From contig DAOTXK010000378.1 in NCBI GenBank assembly GCA_034435395.1, forward strand, positions 1 through 13,438: 13,438 bases of DNA, in the 5' to 3' direction. A program made the position numbers and the translations under genes. The notes under the pieces are model-generated. The model was not told where the DNA came from and ran no database searches. It saw nothing but the letters and a program-made list of their open reading frames with translations. Shown one piece after another: positions 6,553 through 12,981 of the stretch; within the stretch, counting starts at the first letter, position 1, and every line of letters begins with the position of its first letter. This stretch comes from DAOTXK01 sp034435395. GTDB taxonomy: Bacteria > Chloroflexota > Anaerolineae > Aggregatilineales > Ch27.

Positions 6553-8289
6553 TCACGGTCGATGCAGGCCGCTTCCGGCAGGAAGGTCTTCCCCCAGATC
6601 GACCGGAAGCACGCCAGTGATCGGCGACGCGCCGAACAGGGCGGCGCAGACAGCCGGTATGGCCGGCTGGAGCGGGCTGTAGACGGCCAGGTAGGCCGCC
6701 ACGTTGGGGAAGTGCTGCCAGTCATAGGGCGAGCGCAGGGCGACCACCACCGTTTTTTCCGGCGGCAGGGCGCGGACCAGCCTCTGGAGCGCGGCGTTAT
6801 CCAGCACATCCTGGGTGAAGACCACAGCCACGTCTGCCAGCTGCGCCGCCGTGACGGCCCAGGCCCGTTCTTCATCCGTGGGTCCCAGGGAGATGCCCAC
6901 CAGCCGCAAATGGTCATGATAGGTCTCGCAGGCGCGGGCGATGCTGGGGCGAGTGGCCGGATAGATCAGCGCGACCTGCCGCGTTGAGTCCAGCGGGATG
7001 TAATCGTGGTCATCGTAGACGAGGGTGACCGCCGCGGCCAGGATGTCGGCCACCAATGCCTCGTGTGTTTCCCGGTGGAGGCGCGCCTCGGCAGTGAGGG
7101 GGTCGAGCGGAGTCCAGTCCAAGACCCCATACTGGGCCTTAAGCGCCAGCACGCGGCGGACCGATTCCTCAATCCGGGCCAGCGGGATGACCCCATCCTG
7201 GACGGCCCTGATCACGGCATCGATGGCGGCGCGCTGGGTGTTCAGGCCGACGTGCGGCCCCGGCGTGATCAGGTCCACTCCTGCCTGGATGGCCTGGATG
7301 GCCGCCTCCTCCAGGCGGTAGCGGCGGTCGATGGCGTCCATGTCGAGGGCGTCGGTCATGATCAGCCCCTGGAAGCCCATTTCCTGGCGGAGCAGACCGT
7401 TCAGCACCGCAGGCGACAGGCTGGCCGGCTGGTCCGGCGTGGGGTCCAGCGCCGGGTACCAGATGTGCGCGGCCATGATCGCGCCCACCTCAGCGGCGAC
7501 GGCCTGCCGGAAAGGGACCAGTTCGACGGCCTCCAGGCGGGAACGGTCCAGCGCCACCACAGGGAGTTCCAGGTGTGAGTCAGCGCCGGTGTCCCCGTGG
7601 CCGGGAAAATGTTTGGCTGTCGCCAGCACGCCCCCGGCTTGCAGACCTTCGACCATGGCGGCGACCATCTCAGCCACGCGCCGGGGATCGGAGCCATACG
7701 ATCGGCGGTCAATGACCGGGTTGTGGGGGTTGGTCTGCACATCGGCGACGGGGGCGAGGTTCATGGTGACACCGACGGCCCGCAGTTCCTCGGCCATGGC
7801 CAGGCCGACGGCGCGGGCGTAGGCGGGGTTGCCGGTGGCGGCCACTGCCAGGTTGACCGGAAAAGCGGTGAAGCCTTCCGATAGCCGGGCGACCAGCCCG
7901 CCTTCCTGGTCAACGGCGATCCAGGCCGGGAGGCCGCTGGCGCTTTCCAGCGCCGCCTGCTGGATGGCATTGGTCAGGGCTGCGATCTGGGCCGGGGAAC
8001 CGGCGTTGTAGCCAAACAGGATCACCCCACCGGGGTTGTAGGCCGACAGAAAGTCTGCTGCCTCAGCGTACAGGGTCTCCCCCCACAGGCTGACCATGAA
8101 CAACTGCCCGACTTTGCGTTCGAGCGGCATGTTCGCCAGGATAACTTCCAGGCGATCTCCGGCATCCTGTCGCGGCGGGGCGGCTGAGACAGCGGGCGCG
8201 AACACTCGGCCAGGGGCCAAGAGCGCGCTAAATATCAGAAAAGCGCCACCCAGAGCTGCCAGGTGGCGCTTCCATATCTGGAGCCGCAT
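6553..8289 (-). CDS. exported GH3 beta-N-acetylhexosaminidase (NagZ-like)
   Basis: A 578-residue glycoside hydrolase family 3 enzyme predicted to remove GlcNAc from muropeptides or other beta-linked amino-sugar glycans. The N-terminus is a signal peptide: basic residues at 2-9, hydrophobic 10-25, likely cut after VSA (34-36), so it should act outside the membrane or be anchored there. Family features: DQEGG (127-131); KHFPGHGDT (226-234), the NagZ-subfamily signature; the general acid/base Asp-His pair as DSH (Asp237, His239); the nucleophile Asp313 in MTDALDM. A GH3 C-terminal domain (about 410-578) follows, as in Bacillus NagZ and unlike the shorter single-domain Gram-negative NagZ. The start has AGGA eight bases upstream, placed over the end of the response regulator gene, whose stop is four bases away. 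Sugar specificity is inferred from the KHFPGHGDT motif. Confidence 0.92.
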   Translation of the reverse strand: MRLQIWKRHLAALGGAFLIFSALLAPGRVFAPAVSAAPPRQDAGDRLEVILANMPLERKVGQLFMVSLWGETLYAEAADFLSAYNPGGVILFGYNAGSPAQIAALTNAIQQAALESASGLPAWIAVDQEGGLVARLSEGFTAFPVNLAVAATGNPAYARAVGLAMAEELRAVGVTMNLAPVADVQTNPHNPVIDRRSYGSDPRRVAEMVAAMVEGLQAGGVLATAKHFPGHGDTGADSHLELPVVALDRSRLEAVELVPFRQAVAAEVGAIMAAHIWYPALDPTPDQPASLSPAVLNGLLRQEMGFQGLIMTDALDMDAIDRRYRLEEAAIQAIQAGVDLITPGPHVGLNTQRAAIDAVIRAVQDGVIPLARIEESVRRVLALKAQYGVLDWTPLDPLTAEARLHRETHEALVADILAAAVTLVYDDHDYIPLDSTRQVALIYPATRPSIARACETYHDHLRLVGISLGPTDEERAWAVTAAQLADVAVVFTQDVLDNAALQRLVRALPPEKTVVVALRSPYDWQHFPNVAAYLAVYSPLQPAIPAVCAALFGASPITGVLPVDLGEDLPAGSGLHRP

Positions 8290-8293
8290 GGGC

Positions 8294-9148
8294 CTAGTCC
8301 TGAGCGTCGGGCAGATCAGCCAGGCGGTATCCGATGCCGCGAACGTTGACGATCAGGTTCGGGTTTTGCCCGGCCTGCTTGAGCTTGCGGCGCAGATTGC
8401 TGATGTGGGGCCGGATAACTTCGCGGGCTTCTGGCTCGTCGATGGAATACCCCCGGACCTCCCGCACCAGTTCATGGCACGGGACCACCCGCCCCCGGTG
8501 CACGGCCAGATACAGCAACAGATCAAACTCGGTAGGCGTCAGATCGATCGGTTGCTCGCCTACGGCGATCTGGTAGCGGCCGGGGAAGATGGTGAGCGGT
8601 CCCAGGGTCATGGTATTGACGGGAGTGGCAATCGGCGTGGCCGGCGCGGTCGGCTGCGGCTGGCTGGGCGCTGGTTTGGTCTGGCGGACCGTGGTCGTCG
8701 AAACGTCGGCCAACTCCTGCACGTTGTTCTGAATGGCATCCAGCAGCGCGCGCCGTCGCTGGAGGTTGTGGGCGCGTTCGATGCCCCGCGCCACGCTTTC
8801 CCGGATGTCCTGGCTGGAGCTGGGTTTGATCAGGTAGTCGTGCGCGCCCAGCCGCAGACTTTCGACGGCAGTATCGAGGCTGGCATACCCTGTCAGCAGA
8901 ATGACGATGGCATCAGGTGCCTGCTCCTTGACACGGGCCAGCAGGTCGACGCCGCTGATCCCTGGCATACGGATGTCGGTGAGGATGACGTTGTAGTCTC
9001 TTTGCGCCATCAGTTGCAGGGCTTCCTCGCCGCTGGCAGCCGAATCAACCTGGTAACCGACGCGCTGCAATGTTTTGGTGATGGAGTAACGAATCGCGCT
9101 TTCGTCGTCTACTACTAATATGTGGGCTGTATCAGAGTTTGTGCTCAT
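8294..9148 (-). CDS. response regulator: receiver plus OmpR/PhoB-type winged helix
   Basis: A 284-residue two-component transcription factor. The receiver (about 8-125) has the acidic pair Asp14-Asp15, phosphoacceptor Asp58 (TDIRMPG), switch Thr86 and Lys108. A roughly 40-residue linker rich in Pro, Thr and Gln (about 145-180) joins it to a winged-helix domain (about 181-276) with LTPTEFDLLLYL, the recognition-helix region IRPHISNLRRKL and VRGIGYRL, all typical of OmpR/PhoB. The receiver's alpha4-beta5 segment (LLTGYASLDTAVESLRLGAHDYLIKP, positions 84-109) is instead NtrC/FixJ-like. No sensor kinase is in the window, so the partner is unknown. It is followed after four bases by the GH3 glycosidase, its most likely target or co-regulated gene. 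A strong-looking promoter lies upstream; the ribosome binding site (GGAT) is weak. Confidence 0.94.
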   Translation of the reverse strand: MSTNSDTAHILVVDDESAIRYSITKTLQRVGYQVDSAASGEEALQLMAQRDYNVILTDIRMPGISGVDLLARVKEQAPDAIVILLTGYASLDTAVESLRLGAHDYLIKPSSSQDIRESVARGIERAHNLQRRRALLDAIQNNVQELADVSTTTVRQTKPAPSQPQPTAPATPIATPVNTMTLGPLTIFPGRYQIAVGEQPIDLTPTEFDLLLYLAVHRGRVVPCHELVREVRGYSIDEPEAREVIRPHISNLRRKLKQAGQNPNLIVNVRGIGYRLADLPDAQD

Positions 9149-9191
9149 GGACCGATCCGTCGTATAGGTATGATATGCTTATGTTGCCTTA

Positions 9192-9220
9192 ATTGTACTT
9201 CATTTTTCCTACCATGGCAA
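9192..9220 (-). promoter_or_regulatory. sigma70-type promoter for the response regulator-GH3 operon
   Basis: On the minus strand, TTGCCA (9215-9220) and TACAAT (9192-9197) are separated by exactly 17 bases. Each hexamer matches the housekeeping consensus at five of six positions. The expected start of transcription, about 9185, gives a leader of roughly 36 bases to the ATG at 9148. It sits in the AT-richer gap between tilS and the regulator gene, which supports a separate transcription unit. Confidence 0.65.
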
Positions 9221-9233
9221 ATTAGTGATGGTA
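9210..9233. promoter_or_regulatory. inverted repeat over the -35 region, possible operator
   Basis: TACCAT (9210-9215) and ATGGTA (9228-9233) are perfect inverted six-base arms 12 bases apart. They flank and overlap the -35 hexamer of the response regulator promoter. The placement would suit a dimeric repressor or the regulator acting on its own promoter. Six-base arms can arise by chance, and OmpR-type proteins more often use direct repeats, so this is tentative. Confidence 0.3.
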
Positions 9234-9247
9234 TAGCCGGGGGCTTA

Positions 9248-10732
9248 TCACGGAATCGGCTGGTAACGGACCCACCGGGCCAGCAAGTATCGGCCGGTTT
9301 GGCCGCCGACGGCGAAGGTGTCCGAGACCCGGCTCCCCCGTTCCATCACGATCCAGGCGATCTGATCGTTGACGGTCAACAGGGGCACGTGATCGCGCTG
9401 CGGGGCGGGGATTTTGGCGTCGATCATCGCGTCACTGATCTTCTGAGTGCGCCCGCCCAGGCCCAGGGGAGCGTAGCGGTCGCCAGGACGGCGTGTGCGC
9501 AGCGCGAGCGTCGCCCTGGCTGGCAGGAGGAGCACGGCGGTGAGCGGTTGCCCGTAGAAGCGGGCCGGGTCTTCGCCTGGATTCAGCCAGCGGGTGTGCA
9601 ACGTCCAGGCGGAGTCGGGCAGGTGGGTCTCGCCAGGGACTTCCACGGCCAGCCGGGCGCCCGCCGGTAACCAGGGGGCGGGGGGCGGATGGGGCGCGGC
9701 CCCTGGCCGCCGGAACGTCAGGGTGTCGTATTCGACGCGCAGCATAATCCCCCCAGGCAGGGCCGCCTGGCGACCGGTATGACCGTGGAGGGCGACTGCC
9801 AGCGCCCCGTCGATGGTGGCGAAGCCCACCTCGCCCAGGTCCGGGGCGAGAAGCAGGATTGCCTGGCGGAGCAGGCCGCGTCGGATGGCTGTTGACAACT
9901 CCGGTCGCCGGAAGCGGTCGAGGGACAAGGCGATGGCATCTTCCGTCTGGTCGCGCAGTTCGGCCTGGAGTTCGTCCGCGACTGACTGCTCGATGAAGGC
10001 GTAGTCTGCCGCCAGCGCGTGCCCGGCGCGGGCCAGCGTCTGCCGGATGTTCGGGTTGAGCGCGGTCAGCAGGGGAAGCACTTCATGCCGCAGCCGGTTG
10101 CGCAGATAGCTCACCTCAACGTTGGTCGCATCCTGGCGCGGCTGGAGGTGGTGAGCGGCGCAGTAGGCGTCGATGTCGGCGCGGGGGATGTCCAGCAGGG
10201 GGCGGATCAGGGTGATCGGTCGGCTGGGCAGCGCGCCCGGCAGCAGGTGGTGAGCGCTGAGGGGGGTGGCGGGCAGCATACCTCGCAGCCCGGCCAGGCC
10301 GCTGCCCCGGAGCAGGTGCATGACGATGGTCTCCGCCTGGTCGTCGGCGTTGTGGCCGACGGCGATAACCGACGCATCGGCGGCCTGGGCGACTTCCGCC
10401 AGGAAGGTGTAACGGGTCCGACGGGCGGCCTCTTCGATGCCCAGGCCATGTGTCTGGGCGATGGCGCTCACGTCGCGGTAAGCCCGGCGGATGGGTAGCT
10501 GCCATGCCCTGGCCGTTTCCTCCACAAAGGCGGCATCGGCGGCGCTGTCGACGCCCCGCAGGCCGTGGTCAAGCGTGGCGACCTGTAACGACAGGGACAG
10601 CCGGGCGGCGGCCCGCCAAAACAGGTGCAGCAGGCATAGCGAGTCCGGCCCCCCCGAGACGCCGACCACAACGCGCTCCCCAACCAGGGAAAACGCCCGC
10701 AAACGGTGTAAGAAGTGGTGGAGAAGTGGCAT
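9248..10732 (-). CDS. tilS: tRNA(Ile)-lysidine synthase TilS
   Basis: Attaches lysine to C34 of the CAU-anticodon isoleucine tRNA using ATP, so that the tRNA reads AUA and is charged with isoleucine. The 494-residue protein has the N-type PP-loop SGGPDS (26-31), the second ATPase motif GHNADDQAET (126-135), the family segment YLRNRLRHEVLPLL (209-222), a central TilS substrate-binding region (about 240-315), and the C-terminal domain with RRPGDR (414-419) and DAKIPAPQRDHVP (438-450). I chose the ATG at 10732 because the conserved N-terminus begins there; the frame runs back to a TTG at 10789 without any ribosome binding site. No Shine-Dalgarno precedes 10732 either (see the -10 box at 10739-10744). 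It is divergent from mreB. Confidence 0.95.
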   Translation of the reverse strand: MPLLHHFLHRLRAFSLVGERVVVGVSGGPDSLCLLHLFWRAAARLSLSLQVATLDHGLRGVDSAADAAFVEETARAWQLPIRRAYRDVSAIAQTHGLGIEEAARRTRYTFLAEVAQAADASVIAVGHNADDQAETIVMHLLRGSGLAGLRGMLPATPLSAHHLLPGALPSRPITLIRPLLDIPRADIDAYCAAHHLQPRQDATNVEVSYLRNRLRHEVLPLLTALNPNIRQTLARAGHALAADYAFIEQSVADELQAELRDQTEDAIALSLDRFRRPELSTAIRRGLLRQAILLLAPDLGEVGFATIDGALAVALHGHTGRQAALPGGIMLRVEYDTLTFRRPGAAPHPPPAPWLPAGARLAVEVPGETHLPDSAWTLHTRWLNPGEDPARFYGQPLTAVLLLPARATLALRTRRPGDRYAPLGLGGRTQKISDAMIDAKIPAPQRDHVPLLTVNDQIAWIVMERGSRVSDTFAVGGQTGRYLLARWVRYQPIP

Positions 10733-10738
10733 GACACC

Positions 10739-10744
10739 AGTATA
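10739..10744 (-). promoter_or_regulatory. candidate -10 box for tilS (possible leaderless mRNA)
   Basis: TATACT on the minus strand ends six bases before the tilS ATG, which would place the transcription start at or next to the start codon. No Shine-Dalgarno-like sequence lies before that ATG. The -35 position is poor (TGTCCC at 17-base spacing), so the box is suggestive only. Confidence 0.3.
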
Positions 10745-10745
10745 A

Positions 10746-10777
10746 AGACATCCCTGGCGGAGGGACAGGGTCTTTTT
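10746..10777 (+). terminator. terminator-like hairpin upstream of mreB
   Basis: Plus-strand CCCTG (10752-10756) pairs with CAGGG (10766-10770), extended by AGA (10746-10748) with TCT (10771-10773) across a three-base bulge, and is followed by TTTTT (10773-10777). A rival hairpin, TCCCT-GGCGG-AGGGA (10751-10765), overlaps it. It lies before the mreB promoter, so it could block antisense transcription coming through tilS. The stem is short and no known transcript needs it, so confidence is low. Confidence 0.25.
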
Positions 10778-10854
10778 GCAGGATGCCAAAAAGATGGTAA
10801 AACAAGCGTGTTGTCATCGCTCAGGCGGGCTTGATAGTTCTCGGCCAGCGGCCA

Positions 10855-10863
10855 TGTTATAAT
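10855..10863 (+). promoter_or_regulatory. extended -10 promoter of mreBCD
   Basis: TGTTATAAT carries a perfect TATAAT (10858-10863) with the TG extension one base before it. TTGATA at 10831-10836 resembles a -35, but its spacing of 21 bases is too long, so the extended -10 probably drives recognition. The expected start, about 10870, gives a leader of roughly 40 bases containing the mreB ribosome binding site AAGGAG (10892-10897). Confidence 0.6.
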
Positions 10864-10909
10864 CCTCCGTCGCGCCCGGTGGACGGGATGTAAGGAGACA
10901 GTTGCTACG

Positions 10910-11971
10910 GTGTTAAGTCCCCTAGACTGGTTACTCGGCCTGTTCTCCCTCGACGTTGGCGTTGATCTCGGCACGGCAAACACCCTGGTCAGCGTGCGGG
11001 GGAAGGGAATCGTGATCAATGAACCTTCCTACGTGGCCATCGAAAAAAAAACCCGCCGTCCGCTGGCGATCGGCAAAGAAGCCAAAGAGATGGTCGGCAA
11101 GACTCCCTCAAACATCGTAGCCATTCGTCCCTTGCGCGACGGCGTGATCAGTGAATTTGAAGTGACCGAGGCCATGCTGGATTATTTCATCCGCAAGGCC
11201 CACGAGCAGACCTGGGTGCCGATCCCCCGTCCGCGGGTGGTGGTGGGCATTCCCAGCGGGGTGACGGAGGTGGAGAAGCGGGCGGTTTACGATGCGACGA
11301 TGAGCGCCGGGGCGCGCGAGGCGTTTCTGATCGAGGAGCCGGTCGCGGCGGCCATTGGCGCGGGCCTGCCGATCACGGAGACCCACGGCAGCATGGTGGT
11401 GGATATCGGCGGCGGCACGACGGAAGTCGCCGTGTTCTCGCTGGGGGGGATCGTCATCAGCCGTTCGATCCGGGTGGCCGGTGACGAGATGGACGAAGAC
11501 ATCGTGCAGTACATGCGCAACAAGTACAACCTGCTGATCGGCGACCGTATGGCCGAGCGCGCCAAGATCGAGATCGGCTCGGCGTATCCCCTGCCGGAGG
11601 AGCGCACCTTCACCATGCGCGGCCGCAACCTGGTGACCGGCCTGCCGGAGGCCGTCGAGGTCAGTTCCATCGAACTGCGGGAGGCGCTGGCCGGTTCCAC
11701 GGCCATCATTGTGGATACGATCAAAGATGCCCTGGACGAGACCCCGCCCGAACTGGTCGCTGACCTGATGGAGGCCGGCATCTGCATGGCCGGAGGGGGC
11801 AGCCAGCTCCATGGCATGACCGAACGCGTGGCCGAGGAGACCAACGTCCGCGTGTGGCTGGCGAATGACCCCATGACGTGCGTGGCGCGCGGCGCCGGAC
11901 GCATCCTGGAAGACTACGATAACCTGCGACGGTTGCTGGTCGGGTTGGAGCGCGGCAGCACCCAGCACTGA
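10910..11971 (+). CDS. mreB: rod shape-determining protein MreB
   Basis: Bacterial actin that polymerises on the inner face of the membrane and organises elongation of the cell wall. The 353-residue length is usual. Phosphate-1 loop GVDLGTANT (17-25), phosphate-2 loop VVDIGGGTT (163-171), and the conserved stretches IVINEPSYVA (34-43), IRPLRDGVI (72-80), FLIEEPVAAAIGAG (139-152) and MDEDIVQY (194-201) are all present. The adenosine loop reads GGGSQLHG (295-302) where most MreBs have GGGALLRG, a mild variant. The hydrophobic N-terminus (LDWLLGLF, 5-12) may help membrane binding. Translation starts at GTG, 12 bases after AAGGAG, a slightly long spacing. It is first in an mreB-mreC-mreD operon, with a 151-base gap before mreC. 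Confidence 0.97.
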   Translation: MLSPLDWLLGLFSLDVGVDLGTANTLVSVRGKGIVINEPSYVAIEKKTRRPLAIGKEAKEMVGKTPSNIVAIRPLRDGVISEFEVTEAMLDYFIRKAHEQTWVPIPRPRVVVGIPSGVTEVEKRAVYDATMSAGAREAFLIEEPVAAAIGAGLPITETHGSMVVDIGGGTTEVAVFSLGGIVISRSIRVAGDEMDEDIVQYMRNKYNLLIGDRMAERAKIEIGSAYPLPEERTFTMRGRNLVTGLPEAVEVSSIELREALAGSTAIIVDTIKDALDETPPELVADLMEAGICMAGGGSQLHGMTERVAEETNVRVWLANDPMTCVARGAGRILEDYDNLRRLLVGLERGSTQH

Positions 11972-11987
11972 CCGGCTGGCTTGTTAT

Positions 11988-12015
11988 GCTGCCTGCCCAG
12001 CGGGCAATGGGCAGC
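11988..12015 (+). repeat. GC-rich hairpin after mreB
   Basis: GCTGCC (11988-11993) and TGCCC (11994-11998) pair with GGGCA (12002-12006) and GGCAGC (12010-12015): eleven base pairs around an AGC loop, with a three-base bulge. It begins 16 bases after the mreB stop and has no T-run, so it is more likely to stabilise or pause the mreB mRNA 3' end than to terminate fully. Confidence 0.45.
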
Positions 12016-12028
12016 GCCTGATCTCCGT

Positions 12029-12092
12029 CGGCTGACCGCGCCAGCACCTCACTTGAGGGGTTCCGCCTGAGGGCGTTCGCGCCGGTCAGTCG
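12029..12092 (+). ncRNA. foldable leader region before mreC (candidate three-way junction)
   Basis: Bases 12029-12037 pair with 12084-12092 (nine pairs, one G-U). Inside are a CCTC-ACTT-GAGG hairpin (12047-12058) and a GGCG-TTCG-CGCC hairpin (12072-12083) that abuts the closing stem. I found no match to riboswitch cores I know. It could be a cis-acting structure that sets the mreC to mreB ratio; GC-rich DNA also folds by chance. Confidence 0.3.
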
Positions 12093-12122
12093 GGTGACGC
12101 CCCGGCAAGCCTGAGAGCGTTT

Positions 12123-12980
12123 ATGGGACGGTCAAACCGATTGCTGCTGTTTATGGTGAGCGTTTTTATCTGCCTGGTGCTGATCGGCCTGAGCGCCGCC
12201 GGGCTGACGGCTCCCGCGGAGGGATTACTCGCCGTTCCTATCCAGTTCGTCCAGGGAATCGTTAACAGTGTAGTGCGGAGCAGCAGCGGCTTCATCGGGG
12301 ACCTGATGGAGATTCAGAGCCTGCAACAACGCAACCGCGATCTGGAAGCGGCCCTGGCAGCGTTCACCTCGGAAGTGGTCGAGTTACGCGAGATTCAGCA
12401 CGATTACGCGCGCATCGCGGCCCTGCTGGACTATACGCGCAGCCGTCAGAACGAAGAATTTGTGGTCGCCGACGTGATCAGCCGGGATATCAGCGCCTTC
12501 ACGCGGGTGATCTACATCAATCGGGGGACCCGCGACGGGTTGACGGTTGGCATGCCGGTGGTGACCGAACTGGGGCTGGTGGGGCGTATCATGCAGGTCA
12601 GCGCCAACGCCTCGCAGGTGCTCCTGATCACCGACCTGGTGAGTTCGGTCAATGCCCGTCTGTTAAACACCCGCGTCGAAGGCAGTGTACAGGGTGAGGC
12701 CGGCGGCCTGCGGATGACGTTTATCGACCTCAACGCCGCCGTCCGGGAAGGCGACACGGTCGTCACTTCCGGCCTGGGAGGCAACTTCCCCGAAGGCATT
12801 ATCATCGGTCAGGTCACCAGCATCCGTCAGGAGGTGGCCGAGTTGTTCCAGGAGGCGGTGGTGCGCAGCTTCAACGACTTCGAGCGTCTGGAAACGGTGC
12901 TGGTGATCACCAACTTCCAGCCGGTTGACCTTTCGGCCTTTGAGCAGCCGGGCGGCACCGGGACTGGAGGAGCGCCGTAA
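12123..12980 (+). CDS. mreC: cell shape-determining protein MreC
   Basis: A membrane-anchored scaffold that links cytoplasmic MreB/MreD to the wall-synthesis enzymes outside the membrane. The 285-residue protein has a short basic N-terminus, one membrane segment (about 7-28), a coiled coil (about 62-105, EIQSLQQRNRDLEAALAA and onward), and the paired beta-barrel MreC core (about 113-265) with GLVGRIMQVS (151-160), SQVLLITD (164-171), GEGD-like REGDTVVTSGLGG (208-220) and FPEGIIIGQV (222-231). The tail after 266 is short and Gly/Pro-rich. The ATG has a modest GAGAG before it. The mreD ribosome binding site lies inside its last codons. Family length is normal and nothing is missing. Confidence 0.95.
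   Translation: MGRSNRLLLFMVSVFICLVLIGLSAAGLTAPAEGLLAVPIQFVQGIVNSVVRSSSGFIGDLMEIQSLQQRNRDLEAALAAFTSEVVELREIQHDYARIAALLDYTRSRQNEEFVVADVISRDISAFTRVIYINRGTRDGLTVGMPVVTELGLVGRIMQVSANASQVLLITDLVSSVNARLLNTRVEGSVQGEAGGLRMTFIDLNAAVREGDTVVTSGLGGNFPEGIIIGQVTSIRQEVAELFQEAVVRSFNDFERLETVLVITNFQPVDLSAFEQPGGTGTGGAP
12966..12972 (+). promoter_or_regulatory. ribosome binding site that decides the mreD start
   Basis: GGAGGAG lies nine bases before the GTG at 12982. An ATG at 12980 overlaps the mreC stop but reads into a stop after 12 codons. The GTG frame encodes MreD, so the GTG is the true start. Confidence 0.75.
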
Positions 12981-12981
12981 T

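Noticed and set aside
4939..6987. A 682-codon plus-strand open frame opposite the Clp and GH3 genes
   Set aside because: Same codon-on-codon register with the two minus-strand genes; the gap between them happens to be open too. No ribosome binding site or domain was seen.
8096..9118. A 340-codon plus-strand open frame opposite the response regulator
   Set aside because: Antisense shadow in register with the regulator gene; no family features.
11108..11968. A 286-codon minus-strand open frame opposite mreB
   Set aside because: Antisense shadow of a highly conserved gene; no start signals.
12090..12122. Possible riboswitch (SAM, TPP or cobalamin type) just before mreC
   Set aside because: Fragments such as CGGCAAGCC and CTGAGAG recall riboswitch pieces, but the core motifs and order do not match any class I know, and mreC is not a typical target.
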